Shown here: positions 33,469-42,458 of the stretch, in pieces
Position numbering within the stretch: the first letter of the stretch is position 1
Layout of the letters: every line of letters starts with the position of its first letter
DNA from: Olsenella profusa DSM 13989
Lineage (GTDB): Bacteria; Actinomycetota; Coriobacteriia; Coriobacteriales; Atopobiaceae
Assembly: GCF_030811115.1 (NCBI RefSeq)
Contig: NZ_JAUSQK010000001.1
Span: 558,001-622,000, forward strand
Length of the DNA: 64,000 bases
Direction of reading: 5' to 3'
Position numbers and translations under genes: made by a program
The notes under the pieces: generated by a model
The model's input: only the letters and a program-made list of their open reading frames with translations
The model's database searches: none
Told to the model about the DNA's origin: nothing

Positions 33469-35514
33469 TTAGCTTACCCGCTTGGGGCGCTTTGCAGCCC
33501 CGTGCGCGAGCGTGAAGTCTATCTGTCCGCGCAGGGGAGTCGCCCCCGTTACGGTGACGGCGATGCGCCTGCCCACACGCCATGTATGACCGCTCTCCTC
33601 GCCTGTCAGCGTCAGGCGGGCCTCGTCATAGGCAAAGTACTCGTCGCCCAGATCGCGCACAGGCACCAGTCCCTCGGCGCAGCTGTCATCCAGCATGACG
33701 AAGAGCCCATAGCGCTCGCACCCCGTGACCACCCCCGAGAAGCTCTCCCCCACCCTGCGCGCGAAGAGCTCGGCCATCTTGACCTTCTGGGAGTCACGCT
33801 CCGCCGCGTCGGCCACGCGCTCTCGCTCGGAACTCGTGCGGCACAGCTGGGGAAGCTCGCGCACGATCGCCCGAGCCACCCTGCCGCCCAGGACCCCGTC
33901 CATGAGGGAGCCCAGGGTGCGATGCACCAGCACGTCAGGGTAGCGTCTGATGGGCGACGTGAAGTGGCAGTACGCCTGTGCCGCCAGGGCATAGTGCCCC
34001 TCGTTATGTGGCAGATAGACTGCCCGCTTCTGTGCACGAAGCAGCAGCGAGTTCACCAACACCTCGGCAGGGGTGCCCGCCGCCTCCGCAAGCACGCGCT
34101 GGAGGGCCTGGGGATCGCCCGTCACAAGCTCCCGCCCCGCCTTCCCCGGCAGGCCCAGTTCCTGCAGGATGGGCACGGCAGCCTTCAGATGATCCGGCGA
34201 TGGCCGCTCGTGCACGCGGTAGGCACAGGGTATGTCGCGGTCGGCCAGCATCCGGGCAACGCTCTCGTTGGCCATGAGCATGGCCTCCTCGATGAGGGCC
34301 GTGGCGCGGGTGCGCTCACGCACCACCACACCCGTGGGGTGTCCCGCATCGTCGAGCGTCACCTTGGCCTCGCGCGTGGCAAAGTCGACGGCACCGCGAT
34401 CGTGACGGATGCGCTGACGCAGGCGTGCCACCTCGTCCAGCACGCGGATGGCGTCGGCAACCCCTTGCGCCCAGGCACGCTCACAGGGCAGGGCGCCCGC
34501 CTCCAGCGTCCCCGCCAGCAGGGCGTCGGCCTGGTCGTAGGAGAGCCGCGCCTTCGATCTGATGAGCGATCGGCAGGGGTCGGCGCTCAGGATGGCACCC
34601 TGGGCATTCAGGCGCAGCAGCACGCCCATGGTCAGGCGATCCTCGCCCGGACGCAGCGAGCACACGTCGTTGCACAGGCGCTCGGGCAGCATGGGGATCA
34701 CGCGATCCGCCAGGTATACGGAGCAGCCCCGCCGTTTGGCCTCGTCGTCTATCGGGCTGCCCCAGGCCACATAGTGGCTCACGTCGGCGATGTGCACCTC
34801 GACCTCGTAGCCGCCATGCTCCAGCCGACGTGCCGCCACGGCGTCGTCGAAGTCGCGGGCATCGGCGGGATCGATCGTCAGCACACAGCGCTCGCGCAGG
34901 TCGCGACGGTGCGCATCGGCAAGGGCCGCGGGCACATCCACGCACAGCGTCTCCGCCTGCGCGAGCGCCGCCTCGGGGAATGCCAGGGGCAGGTCGTGAC
35001 TGGCCATGACGGTCTCCATCGCCAGATCGATGCCGGCCCCCGAGCCCAGACGACGCTCGATGGTCACGATGCCGGCGCTTCCCCGTGCGGGATACTCCAG
35101 AATGCGGGCCAGCACCACGTCTCCCGTGACCACGCCCCTATCCCGCGCGCTGGTGTCCTCGGGCAGCACGAAGAAGTCCCTGCGGATGCGCGCGTCCAGG
35201 GGCACCACCACGCCCAGGGGGTCCGCAACGTCATAGGTTCCCAGAAAGGTGGTCGTCGCATGCTGCAGCACGCCCTGCACGACGGCAAGGCGGGCGCCCC
35301 CATGACGCGTGACGAGGCTCACCTGCACCTCGTCTCCGTTCATGGCCTGGCGGACGCCGCCACGCGCCACGACAAAGCTGCCCTCGGGCGTGCTCACGGT
35401 GGCGGTTCCCGACGCACGCATGCGTATGGTGCCCGTCAGCAGCGTCCTGCGCCTACGGACCCCGCCGGTGCCCTTCCTCCTTGTGGAGCCATGCGGCCTT
35501 CGCGCGCGCCCCAT
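33469..35514 (-). CDS. rnr: Ribonuclease R (RNB-family 3'-5' exoribonuclease)
   Basis: 681-aa processive exoribonuclease. An N-terminal OB/cold-shock region (GTATVSTPEGSFVVARGG) is followed by the RNB catalytic domain with TIDPADARDFDDAV near residue 215 (the metal-binding aspartates) and YLADRVIPMLPERLCNDVCS, and a C-terminal S1 domain (FSGVVTGCERYGLFVMLDDS). ATG 35514 follows GGGAGG; the long upstream extension of this frame to 36297 lies within ftsX and is a shadow. RNase R works with tmRNA-SmpB to degrade stalled messages, which fits the neighbourhood. Confidence 0.93.
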   Translation of the reverse strand: MGRARRPHGSTRRKGTGGVRRRRTLLTGTIRMRASGTATVSTPEGSFVVARGGVRQAMNGDEVQVSLVTRHGGARLAVVQGVLQHATTTFLGTYDVADPLGVVVPLDARIRRDFFVLPEDTSARDRGVVTGDVVLARILEYPARGSAGIVTIERRLGSGAGIDLAMETVMASHDLPLAFPEAALAQAETLCVDVPAALADAHRRDLRERCVLTIDPADARDFDDAVAARRLEHGGYEVEVHIADVSHYVAWGSPIDDEAKRRGCSVYLADRVIPMLPERLCNDVCSLRPGEDRLTMGVLLRLNAQGAILSADPCRSLIRSKARLSYDQADALLAGTLEAGALPCERAWAQGVADAIRVLDEVARLRQRIRHDRGAVDFATREAKVTLDDAGHPTGVVVRERTRATALIEEAMLMANESVARMLADRDIPCAYRVHERPSPDHLKAAVPILQELGLPGKAGRELVTGDPQALQRVLAEAAGTPAEVLVNSLLLRAQKRAVYLPHNEGHYALAAQAYCHFTSPIRRYPDVLVHRTLGSLMDGVLGGRVARAIVRELPQLCRTSSERERVADAAERDSQKVKMAELFARRVGESFSGVVTGCERYGLFVMLDDSCAEGLVPVRDLGDEYFAYDEARLTLTGEESGHTWRVGRRIAVTVTGATPLRGQIDFTLAHGAAKRPKRVS

Positions 35515-35565
35515 ACGTGCCTCCCTGCTGGCGCACCCATCCCCGTGGGATGTGCGGCCCTGACC

Positions 35566-35602
35566 AAGGGGGCGGCGCAGCCGTGAACTGCGCCGCCCCC
35601 TT
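35566..35602. terminator. Hairpin terminator between ftsX and rnr
   Basis: A perfect 15-bp GC-rich stem, AAGGGGGCGGCGCAG (35566-35580) and its complement (35588-35602), with a 7-nt loop. It lies 20 bp after the ftsX stop on the minus strand. The T-run is short, only the two T that end the stem. Confidence 0.65.
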
Positions 35603-35621
35603 CCCTGCCCTGTGAGGATCC

Positions 35622-36545
35622 CTATACCTTGAGATAGCGCCTCATGGCGATGGCCGAGCCAAACAGGCCCAGCACCAAGCCCACCACAAGCAGGGCAACG
35701 TACGTCCCGACAAGCGTGAGGATGGGGATCTCGAAGGAGAGGAACGAGAGGCTCTCCTGCAGGCGTGGCAGGAAGACGCTCACGCCCACCTGAAGCACGA
35801 TGATGGAAAGCACCGCTCCGATGATAGCCTCGAGCATGCCCTCGGCCAGGAAGGGACCGCGTATGAAGCCGTTGGAGGCGCCCACCAGACGCATGATGGC
35901 AATCTCGCGACGGCGTGCCGAGATGGCAAGGCGAATCGTGTTGTTGATGAACACGAACGCGATGAAGGCGAGTAGCACGACGAGCACCACGGTGCCCACA
36001 CGCACGAAGGACGTGAGGTTGAGGAGCTTCTTGACCGTGTCGCGGCTGTACTGGATGGACTGCGTCACGTCGGCCTTGTCGGCGATCTGCTGGAAATCGG
36101 CATCCTCCGCAAGCTGGTTGGCGACACCCTCCACCTGGTTGGGATTGGAGAGACTGATGACCAGCGACGCCGGTAGGGGATTGTTGCCGTCGAGGGCGCT
36201 CACGACGCCGTCGACCGTCTGGTCGCCCATCTTCTGGCGATAGCTCTCGAGCGCCTGGTCCTTGCTCTTGAAATCGACGCTCTGCACATTGTCCCATCCC
36301 GAGATCTTCTCCCTCAGGGCATCGATGTCCGCCTGCGAGGCGTCATCGGAGAGGAAGGCCTGGATGGTCACCTGATCCTCCACGTCGCTCACCTGGCGGG
36401 CCAGGATGACGGACGCGAGGGAGAACAGGCCGATCACGAACAGGGACAGGAAGATGGTGACGATGGCACCCAGGACGGTCGACCAGTTGCGGTGGAAATG
36501 ACGCCCCGCTTCGCGCATGGAGTAGCCGAAGTTAGAGAACACCAT
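35622..36545 (-). CDS. ftsX: Cell-division ABC transporter permease FtsX
   Basis: 307-aa membrane protein with the FtsX layout: one N-terminal helix (GAIVTIFLSLFVIGLFSLAS), a large extracellular domain of about 120 residues (VTIQAFLSDDASQADIDALR and onward), then three C-terminal helices with RREIAIMRLVGASNGFIRGP between them. With FtsE it controls peptidoglycan hydrolases at the septum. ATG 36545 overlaps the ftsE end by 14 bp. Confidence 0.95.
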   Translation of the reverse strand: MVFSNFGYSMREAGRHFHRNWSTVLGAIVTIFLSLFVIGLFSLASVILARQVSDVEDQVTIQAFLSDDASQADIDALREKISGWDNVQSVDFKSKDQALESYRQKMGDQTVDGVVSALDGNNPLPASLVISLSNPNQVEGVANQLAEDADFQQIADKADVTQSIQYSRDTVKKLLNLTSFVRVGTVVLVVLLAFIAFVFINNTIRLAISARRREIAIMRLVGASNGFIRGPFLAEGMLEAIIGAVLSIIVLQVGVSVFLPRLQESLSFLSFEIPILTLVGTYVALLVVGLVLGLFGSAIAMRRYLKV

Positions 36546-37623
36546 AGTTGCCGTAGCCTCCCCTCTCTTGGTCACGCACGATGTGGCCGGCCTCGAGGGC
36601 AATGACGCGCTTGCGCATGGAGTCGACCATCTCGCGGTCGTGCGTCGCCATGACCACGGTGGTGCCCGTACGGTTGATGCGATCCAGGAGCTTCATGATG
36701 CCCAGGGAGATGGCAGGGTCCAGGTTGCCGGTGGGCTCGTCGCACACCAAAAGCGGCGGGCGGTTGACCATGGCACGGGCAACGGAGACGCGCTGCTGCT
36801 CGCCGCCGGAGAGCTGGTCTGGGTAGTTGTCCATCTTCTCGGCCAGGCCCACGAGGCGTAGCACCTCGGGCACCTGGGCCTTGATGACGGAGCGGGGCTT
36901 GCCGATGCACTCGAGGGCGAAGGACACGTTCTCGTAGACCGTCTTGTCTGGCAGGAGCTTGAAGTCCTGATAGACGGTACCGATCTGACGACGCAGATAG
37001 GGAACCTTGCGGTTGCGGAGTCGTGTGAGCTCCTGGCCCGCCACCATCACCTTGCCGCTGGTCGCGCGCAGCTCGCGCGTGAGCAGCCTGAGGAAGGTGG
37101 ACTTGCCGGAACCCGAGTGACCGACGACGAAGACGAACTCGCCGGGGTAGATGTCGAGGCTCACGTCCTCGAGCGCGGGCTTGTTGGGCTGGGCTGGGTA
37201 GATGTGTGTTACGTTTCTGAGCGAAATGGTGGGGGTGCCGCTGCGATCCACCGCAGGCGCGTCACTGTTGGCCAAAGGCGCAAAGACGCTCGTGAAACCA
37301 GGCTGTGCCGTGATGTCATCCGAATCGTCGGCAACGGCAAGGTCGGTGCCGTCGGCGTCTGATTCCTCATCCTGGGTGGACGTTGCGTCCACGGGCTCGT
37401 CCGCGGTGCTCGGCCTGTCGGCAGCAGAGCTCGCCTTCCACCTCGCCGCAGAGGGGAGGTCGGCCATGGCGGCCTCTACCTCTGCATCCGACACGTCGAC
37501 GGCATCGGCCTTGGAGGTGGCCTCATCCTGCTGGCTCGGCTCCTCGTCCTGCTGTCGAGCCTCTGCCTGCTGGCTTGGCTTCTCGTCCCCCTGTCGCTCG
37601 CTGCTGCGAAAGTGGTTAGCCAC
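36532..37623 (-). CDS. ftsE: Cell-division ATP-binding protein FtsE with a long acidic N-terminal extension
   Basis: 363 aa, whereas typical FtsE has about 220-230. The ATPase core begins near residue 132 (ISLRNVTHIYPAQPNKPALE) and has Walker A GHSGSGKST near 171, signature LSGGEQQRVSVARAM and Walker B LLVCDEPTGNLD. The first 130 residues are low in complexity and rich in Asp, Glu, Ser, Ala and Gln (QQDEEPSQQDEATSKADAVD). The GTG start at 37623 has AAAGGAG at ideal distance and no ribosome site or start is seen near the core, so the extension is probably real. ftsX follows with overlap. Confidence 0.9.
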   Translation of the reverse strand: MANHFRSSERQGDEKPSQQAEARQQDEEPSQQDEATSKADAVDVSDAEVEAAMADLPSAARWKASSAADRPSTADEPVDATSTQDEESDADGTDLAVADDSDDITAQPGFTSVFAPLANSDAPAVDRSGTPTISLRNVTHIYPAQPNKPALEDVSLDIYPGEFVFVVGHSGSGKSTFLRLLTRELRATSGKVMVAGQELTRLRNRKVPYLRRQIGTVYQDFKLLPDKTVYENVSFALECIGKPRSVIKAQVPEVLRLVGLAEKMDNYPDQLSGGEQQRVSVARAMVNRPPLLVCDEPTGNLDPAISLGIMKLLDRINRTGTTVVMATHDREMVDSMRKRVIALEAGHIVRDQERGGYGNYGVL

Positions 37624-37841
37624 ACGTGCTCCTTTTCTCCGTAGCGAAAACTGACAGATACGATTCTTATTGTATCAAAGCAGCTGTAAGGCTCTACGGC
37701 CTGCACGTCAACCACAGAATGCCCCCAGGATCGGCCCTTGCTCCTGGGGAAGTCGGGTTCACCCATCCTGCCGATGTCGCGGCACCCAGACACGAGAAGG
37801 CCTGCCCGCGCATGACTATCCCCCAGGCCCTTCGATTGCCC

Positions 37842-38561
37842 CTAACTCAGCTCGCATCCGCGAAGGACAAGCCAGGACCCCCCTAGCAGAGAGGCGACCC
37901 AAGACGCAGCGAACCCCTCGCCCAAAGCTACGTCTGCATAGGACAAGCTGCGCTCAGAGAGCCGCCTCATGAACACTATTGGATGTGCCATGGCCAGAGG
38001 ACACGAAGCTCCCCCCTGCACGAGCGTCATCATGATCGCGACAAGAGAGAAGAGCACCATTATCATGGTGATAGTTGCCTTGGCAGGCTCTTGTGCGAGC
38101 AACGCGATGAAGACGACAAGGAAAACGAAAACCGCAAGCGGAATGGCACAAGCCAGGATGTCACCAAAGATGTCCCATCCAGACCCTATGGTCTCATTGT
38201 AAGGGCCCATCACGCTCTCGCAGACGCGACAACCAAGCACACAGAGGGCAATCGACTCGAAGACAAATACGGCGCTCACGAGTACCAGCGAAGCATATAT
38301 GTTGGCTCGGCTGCGTCCGGCACAAACCGCCGATCCAATTATTCTGGTTGAGAAACGATCGCTTACGCATGCCGTGGACATCAACACTCCGACGGAGACA
38401 GGAACGATGCCAATACCCGAGGCAAGACCGGACACCATGGGCGACCCAACGGTCTGTGGAAGGCGTATGGCCGCAATGACGCCAACGGCCATCGACGACA
38501 CCGCACAGACAAGGAGAGACAATCCGTACTCTTTGACCGCAATGCGGCCCCATGTGCTCAT
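37842..38561 (-). CDS. ABC-2 type exporter permease of the XRE-linked system (second)
   Basis: 239 aa with about six membrane helices (SLLVCAVSSMAVGVIAAIRL, IPLAVFVFLVVFIALLAQEP, ATITMIMVLFSLVAIMMTLV). ATG 38561 follows GGAGGGATG. It is the last gene of the operon that starts with the XRE regulator at 40965. The pattern of an early loop SDRFSTRIIGSAVCAGRSR resembles lantibiotic-immunity and bacitracin exporter permeases (LanE/LanG or BcrB types), suggesting export of or protection against a peptide or drug. Confidence 0.75.
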   Translation of the reverse strand: MSTWGRIAVKEYGLSLLVCAVSSMAVGVIAAIRLPQTVGSPMVSGLASGIGIVPVSVGVLMSTACVSDRFSTRIIGSAVCAGRSRANIYASLVLVSAVFVFESIALCVLGCRVCESVMGPYNETIGSGWDIFGDILACAIPLAVFVFLVVFIALLAQEPAKATITMIMVLFSLVAIMMTLVQGGASCPLAMAHPIVFMRRLSERSLSYADVALGEGFAASWVASLLGGSWLVLRGCELS

Positions 38562-38644
38562 GACATCCCTCCAAAAAAACAGTGAGCGCCCACACCCTCC
38601 GTGACACCATCTCCTCTCATCAGACACCAGGCGTGGGTCGTACA

Positions 38645-39382
38645 TCACTCTCGCCTCTTCACGGCAGCCATGGATCCCGCCATGCAGGCGCACAGCCACA
38701 CGACGCCGACAAGGCATGAGAGGGTCTCGGGCACCTGTCCCGAACTGGCCCAATCAAGTGCCATGAGGGGTAGCCACGACAGGGCGGGCGTAGCCACGAG
38801 ACCCCCCATGGACAATAGCCACTGAGTCCCGATTATTCCGCCAACGCAGGCCAGGGTGGCCCTCACCCGCCCCGTGAGGACCGCGACAAGCCCCGACACC
38901 GAGGCACACGCGAGCACCGACGACACAACCGCCAACGCATAGGGCAGAAAGGAGGAGGCGTCAAACTGCCTGCCACCCCACCCAACCGAACCCCACCCGC
39001 CATTGAGTAGGCAGCAGAGCAACGCATAGGCTACGGGAAAGGCCAGCGTGAGAACGAGCTCCGCCAGGTAGAGCACGACGAGCTTGGCGAGGAGCATCTG
39101 GGAGCGCGAGGCCCCGCTGACGACATAGGACTGGAAGGTCCGATGCTCAAAGTCTTGCGCGAGAGAGGAGCCGCCAGACAGCGCAACGACCAGGACGACG
39201 CAGCCCACCCTCACAGCAACCGTTGCTTTGACCAAGGCATCAAAACCCTTGAGAGAGTAGTAGTCTCCCCCCATATACATGAACTGGAAGAGGGCCACGA
39301 TGGTCGCGAGCACGAACAGGAACTGTCCCTCGTGGACAACCCTATACAGTTCCGCCCTCGCCAGGCGCCCCACGACGCCCAT
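38645..39382 (-). CDS. ABC-2 type exporter permease of the XRE-linked system (first)
   Basis: 245 aa, about six membrane helices (VGCVVLVVALSGGSSLAQDF, LLAKLVVLYLAELVLTLAF, VAVVSSVLACASVSGLVAV-like segments). The cytoplasmic loop FEHRTFQSYVVSGASRSQML corresponds to the loop that docks on the ATPase. Its ATG overlaps the TGA of the ATPase gene by one base. Likely forms a heterodimer with the next permease. Confidence 0.75.
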   Translation of the reverse strand: MGVVGRLARAELYRVVHEGQFLFVLATIVALFQFMYMGGDYYSLKGFDALVKATVAVRVGCVVLVVALSGGSSLAQDFEHRTFQSYVVSGASRSQMLLAKLVVLYLAELVLTLAFPVAYALLCCLLNGGWGSVGWGGRQFDASSFLPYALAVVSSVLACASVSGLVAVLTGRVRATLACVGGIIGTQWLLSMGGLVATPALSWLPLMALDWASSGQVPETLSCLVGVVWLCACMAGSMAAVKRRE

Positions 39383-40116
39383 CAGCCCCGCACCCCCGTG
39401 ACTCGAGACAGGAAATAGTCCTCCAGGGATTCGCGGGAACCACACATCTGCGTAAGCTCATCGTGGGTGTGCTCCTCCAGCACCCTGCCGCCGTCCATGA
39501 GCACGAAGTCATCCGCCAGTTGGTGCAGTTCGGAGAGTATGTGGCTGGAGACGAGCAGGGTCACTCCTTGCTGGTCACAGAGTGTGCGTAGCAAGGTACG
39601 CACGTCCGTCATACCAACCGGGTCAAGGCCATTGGTGGGTTCGTCGAGAATGAGCAGGCGCGGGTTGCCCACGAGGGCCAGGGCTATGCCCAGTCGCTGG
39701 CGGGTGCCCAGGGAGAGGTGACGCGCGCGCCTGTCGCGGACGTTGGAAAGGCCAACCAGCTCGAGGCATCGGAGAATCTCGTCCCTGTCATAGCAGCCCT
39801 TCTGCAGCGCCCGCATGGTCATGTTCTCAATGACCGTCAGCCGTGCGTACACGGCCGGACCCTCGATGAGGCACCCCATCCTCGCGCGACATCGACAGAG
39901 CTCGCTCTCGCCGGTTTGCCCAAATATGGATATGCACCCCGATGTGGGATGGGACATGCCACATATGATGCGCATGAGCGTGGTCTTGCCCGCACCGTTC
40001 CGGCCGATGAGACCATAGACCTTCCCATGCTCAAGGCTAAGGTTCACATGGTCGAGCGCCTGGATGTCGCGGAAGCGCTTCGAGACGTCTCTCACCTCAA
40101 GAACCAGCTCGCCCAT
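39382..40116 (-). CDS. ABC exporter ATP-binding protein, bacitracin/lantibiotic-immunity type
   Basis: 244-aa ATPase with Walker A IGRNGAGKTTLM near residue 38, signature variant LSLGTRQRLGIALAL near 135, Walker B LLILDEPTNGLD near 155 and the switch His in LLVSSHILSELHQLAD. These features, including the LSLGTRQRL signature, match the BcrA/LanF group. It follows the XRE regulator by 24 bp and overlaps the first permease. The exporter as a whole probably removes an antimicrobial or signal peptide from the membrane. Confidence 0.87.
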   Translation of the reverse strand: MGELVLEVRDVSKRFRDIQALDHVNLSLEHGKVYGLIGRNGAGKTTLMRIICGMSHPTSGCISIFGQTGESELCRCRARMGCLIEGPAVYARLTVIENMTMRALQKGCYDRDEILRCLELVGLSNVRDRRARHLSLGTRQRLGIALALVGNPRLLILDEPTNGLDPVGMTDVRTLLRTLCDQQGVTLLVSSHILSELHQLADDFVLMDGGRVLEEHTHDELTQMCGSRESLEDYFLSRVTGVRG

Positions 40117-40140
40117 GAATGCCCCTCCTGTGCCATGAGT

Positions 40141-40965
40141 CTACTTGCCCTCGTCATGCGAATACTCTTGCACCTCACTCCGCACGGCCTTGTTGTAGTG
40201 CTGCGTCGACATGAGCCGTCCTCGCTGGTATGACGCCACTCCCAGAAAGACTGAAACCGCCAAGAGAATCCAAGTCAGTCCCGAAAGTGGCCACCAGAGG
40301 CTTGGCATCCAATCACCCACATACGAGCATACGAATGCCGCGCAGAACATAACAAAGGAAATTGAGTAGGTGATCGTCTGGCCAATATGTGCCTCATGCC
40401 TTTGCTCCAAGGTATGGAACTCAGCAATCTGACCATGGGATTCCATCATTTCATGGCGCTCGAGATGTGCCATGCGAAGCAGCAGCCCAGCGGCGGCCAC
40501 CGTCAGCATCCACAGCACGAACGCGAGCGCCCTGGAGACGCCAAGTCCAACGCACAGGAAGGCCACGCCAAGGCCCAGAACGGGCACCGCACATCCAGAC
40601 GCCAGAAGCAGGCAACGCCTTGTGGCATAGCGCTCATAGGCACGGGCCGCCGTGCCTTGGTAACTCGTGTCCTCGATGCTCCCCCACTCAGACGAACCCG
40701 CCTCTCCATCACCAGCAGGCACGTCGGGAGGGGGCTCAAGACACCTTGGCCGAAAAGTCGCGGAGGCGCTGCCATATACCAGCTCGTCCATCGTGCAGCC
40801 AAACAGGTCGCACAGGCGAGCCATCCTCTCCAGGTCGGGGCGACTCTTGCCCGACTCCCACTTGGCGACGGACTGGCGACTGATGCCGAGCTCCTCGGCA
40901 AGCGCGGCCTGGCTCAGTCCTCGCACGGCCCTTCTCGCTTGGATATTGTCCCCTATCGCGCCCAT
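40141..40965 (-). CDS. Membrane-anchored XRE-family regulator
   Basis: 274 aa. The N-terminal helix-turn-helix of the Cro/CI type is clear (residues about 5-60, LSQAALAEELGISRQSVAKW). After a linker, four hydrophobic segments follow in the C-terminal half (LLLASGCAVPVLGLGVAFLC, ALAFVLWMLTVAAAGLLLRM, TITYSISFVMFCAAFVCSYV and WPLSGLTWILLAVSVFLGVA), so the regulator should sit in the membrane and act as a one-component sensor. ATG 40965 is preferred because it opens the HTH domain; the ribosome site GAGAGGG is close, and longer starts at 41016 or beyond are possible. First gene of the exporter operon. Confidence 0.82.
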   Translation of the reverse strand: MGAIGDNIQARRAVRGLSQAALAEELGISRQSVAKWESGKSRPDLERMARLCDLFGCTMDELVYGSASATFRPRCLEPPPDVPAGDGEAGSSEWGSIEDTSYQGTAARAYERYATRRCLLLASGCAVPVLGLGVAFLCVGLGVSRALAFVLWMLTVAAAGLLLRMAHLERHEMMESHGQIAEFHTLEQRHEAHIGQTITYSISFVMFCAAFVCSYVGDWMPSLWWPLSGLTWILLAVSVFLGVASYQRGRLMSTQHYNKAVRSEVQEYSHDEGK

Positions 40966-41103
40966 ATCCCTCTCTAAGCCCGTTGTGCCACGGTCTCTTC
41001 TGGCCTCTCCAATGTGGTCAGACATGCTCCCGTCCATCTCCCTGATGAGTCTTGGCCTCTTGAGCCACTCCCGCAACCAACCATGGGTTGCTTTTTTGCT
41101 CCC

Positions 41104-41132
41104 GGCAGTGACAACCATCGGTTGTCACTGCC
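41104..41132. promoter_or_regulatory. Operator candidate of the XRE-exporter operon
   Basis: A perfect 13-bp dyad, GGCAGTGACAACC (41104-41116) and GGTTGTCACTGCC (41120-41132), around ATC, lies about 140 bp before the start of the regulator gene. On the minus strand a TATGAT -10-like box lies just upstream near 41155, so the dyad sits in the early transcribed region where a repressor would block. Self-regulation is inferred. As RNA it would also form a hairpin. Confidence 0.5.
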
Positions 41133-41517
41133 GTTTACCAGGCATTCTTTATCATAACCATTCCGGTGCGCACATCGTTTGACTGTGCCAGGAGGGCATA
41201 CAGCCGGGTGACCCCATCACCCGGCTGTCGTTATCTCAAGGATAGGCCACCCCAGCGTGCGTCTGGGAGACAGACAAGTGGGGTCGTGAATGAGTTCACG
41301 TACGGATTCAAGGGGCAGCCATCCGAACGGGGGCGTTCCCACAGCCCACGGTGATGCGCCATCCAGCACATGGACGGCAGACTCGTGGCCATGCGTCAGG
41401 TTGTTCTGACGCACCTGTCGAGGACTCGCCCGCACGGTGGACACAATGAGGGTTCGGCCAGCCCCGGAGCAACCTTCCAGGGCTGGTCGAACTGGACCTT
41501 CTAGCAGAAAGAGCTGC
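41133..41517. other. Gap between the XRE operon and the transketolase genes
   Basis: About 385 bp without a gene. It contains an 11-bp hairpin CAGCCGGGTGA/TCACCCGGCTG at 41202-41228 with loop CCCCA, a likely terminator remnant, and the promoter region of the XRE operon. Nothing else is recognised. Confidence 0.5.
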
Positions 41518-42456
41518 CTATCGCACGAACTCCTCGACGGCATGCTGGATGCCCGCCGCGTCCAGGCCATACTTGGCCAGGAGCTCCAACGCGGGGCCGG
41601 ACTCGCCGAAGACGTCCTGGATGCCCAGCTTCCTCACGGGTACGGGCCGTGCCTCGGCGAGGGCCGCGCACACGGCGTCGCCCAGCCCGCCGATCACGGA
41701 GTGCTCCTCCACCGTGACGACCCGACCGGTCCTCGCGGCCGAGGCGACCACGAGGCCCTCGTCCAGGGGCTTGACGGTGTGGAGGTTGAGCACCTCGGCG
41801 CTCACGCCCTGGGTGGCGAGCGCCTCGGCCGCCTCCAGCGCCGCGGAGACCATGAGCCCGCAGGCCACGATGGTGACGTCCGTCCCCGCACGCTCCACGA
41901 CGCCGCGACCCAGCTCGAAGCGGTAGCCGGCCCCATGGAGCCGTGGTGCGGCAAGGCGGCCGAGGCGGAGGTACACAGGACCGTCCGCCTCATAGGCGGC
42001 CCTGACGGCGGCCCGCGCCTCCGCGTCGTCGGACGGCACGACCACCGTCATGCCCGGGATGGCGCGCATGAGGGCGATGTCCTCGTTGCACTGGTGCGTG
42101 GCGCCGTCCTCGCCCACGGAGATTCCCGCGTGCGTGGCGCCGATGACCACGTGCAGGTGGGAATAGCCGATGGAGTTGCGCACCTGCTCGAAGGCACGGC
42201 CGGCGGCAAACATGGCGAACGTACTGGCGAACACCCTGTGCCCCGTCGCGGCGATGCCCGCGGCGATGCCCATGAGGTTCTGCTCCGCTATGCCCACGTC
42301 GAAGAAGCGGTCAGGGAAGGCCCTCTTGAACATGCCCGTCTTGGTCGCGGCGGCGAGATCGGCATCGAGCACCACGAAGTCGTCGTGCTCGTGGCCCAGC
42401 TCGACGAGGGCGTTGCCGTAGCTCTCGCGGGTGGCCATCCTCTGTGCGTCTGCCAT
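41518..42456 (-). CDS. Transketolase, C-terminal subunit
   Basis: 312 aa, the pyrimidine-binding and C-terminal domains of a split transketolase. The pattern FFDVGIAEQNLMGIAAGIAA near residue 55 holds the catalytic Glu, and HAGISVGEDGATHQCNEDIA near 112 is the conserved substrate loop. ATG 42456 is taken because AAGGAGG lies 7 nt before it; the GTG one codon earlier overlaps the stop of the N-terminal subunit gene. Split transketolases often occur in operons for pentose or ascorbate use. Last gene of the ula cluster. Confidence 0.92.
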   Translation of the reverse strand: MADAQRMATRESYGNALVELGHEHDDFVVLDADLAAATKTGMFKRAFPDRFFDVGIAEQNLMGIAAGIAATGHRVFASTFAMFAAGRAFEQVRNSIGYSHLHVVIGATHAGISVGEDGATHQCNEDIALMRAIPGMTVVVPSDDAEARAAVRAAYEADGPVYLRLGRLAAPRLHGAGYRFELGRGVVERAGTDVTIVACGLMVSAALEAAEALATQGVSAEVLNLHTVKPLDEGLVVASAARTGRVVTVEEHSVIGGLGDAVCAALAEARPVPVRKLGIQDVFGESGPALELLAKYGLDAAGIQHAVEEFVR

Positions 42457-42458
42457 CA

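Noticed and set aside
32977-35586. An 869-codon plus-strand frame across rnr
   Set aside because: It is fully antisense to rnr, whose RNB and S1 motifs are intact. Its composition is typical of a shadow, with many His, Gln and Arg and no domain.
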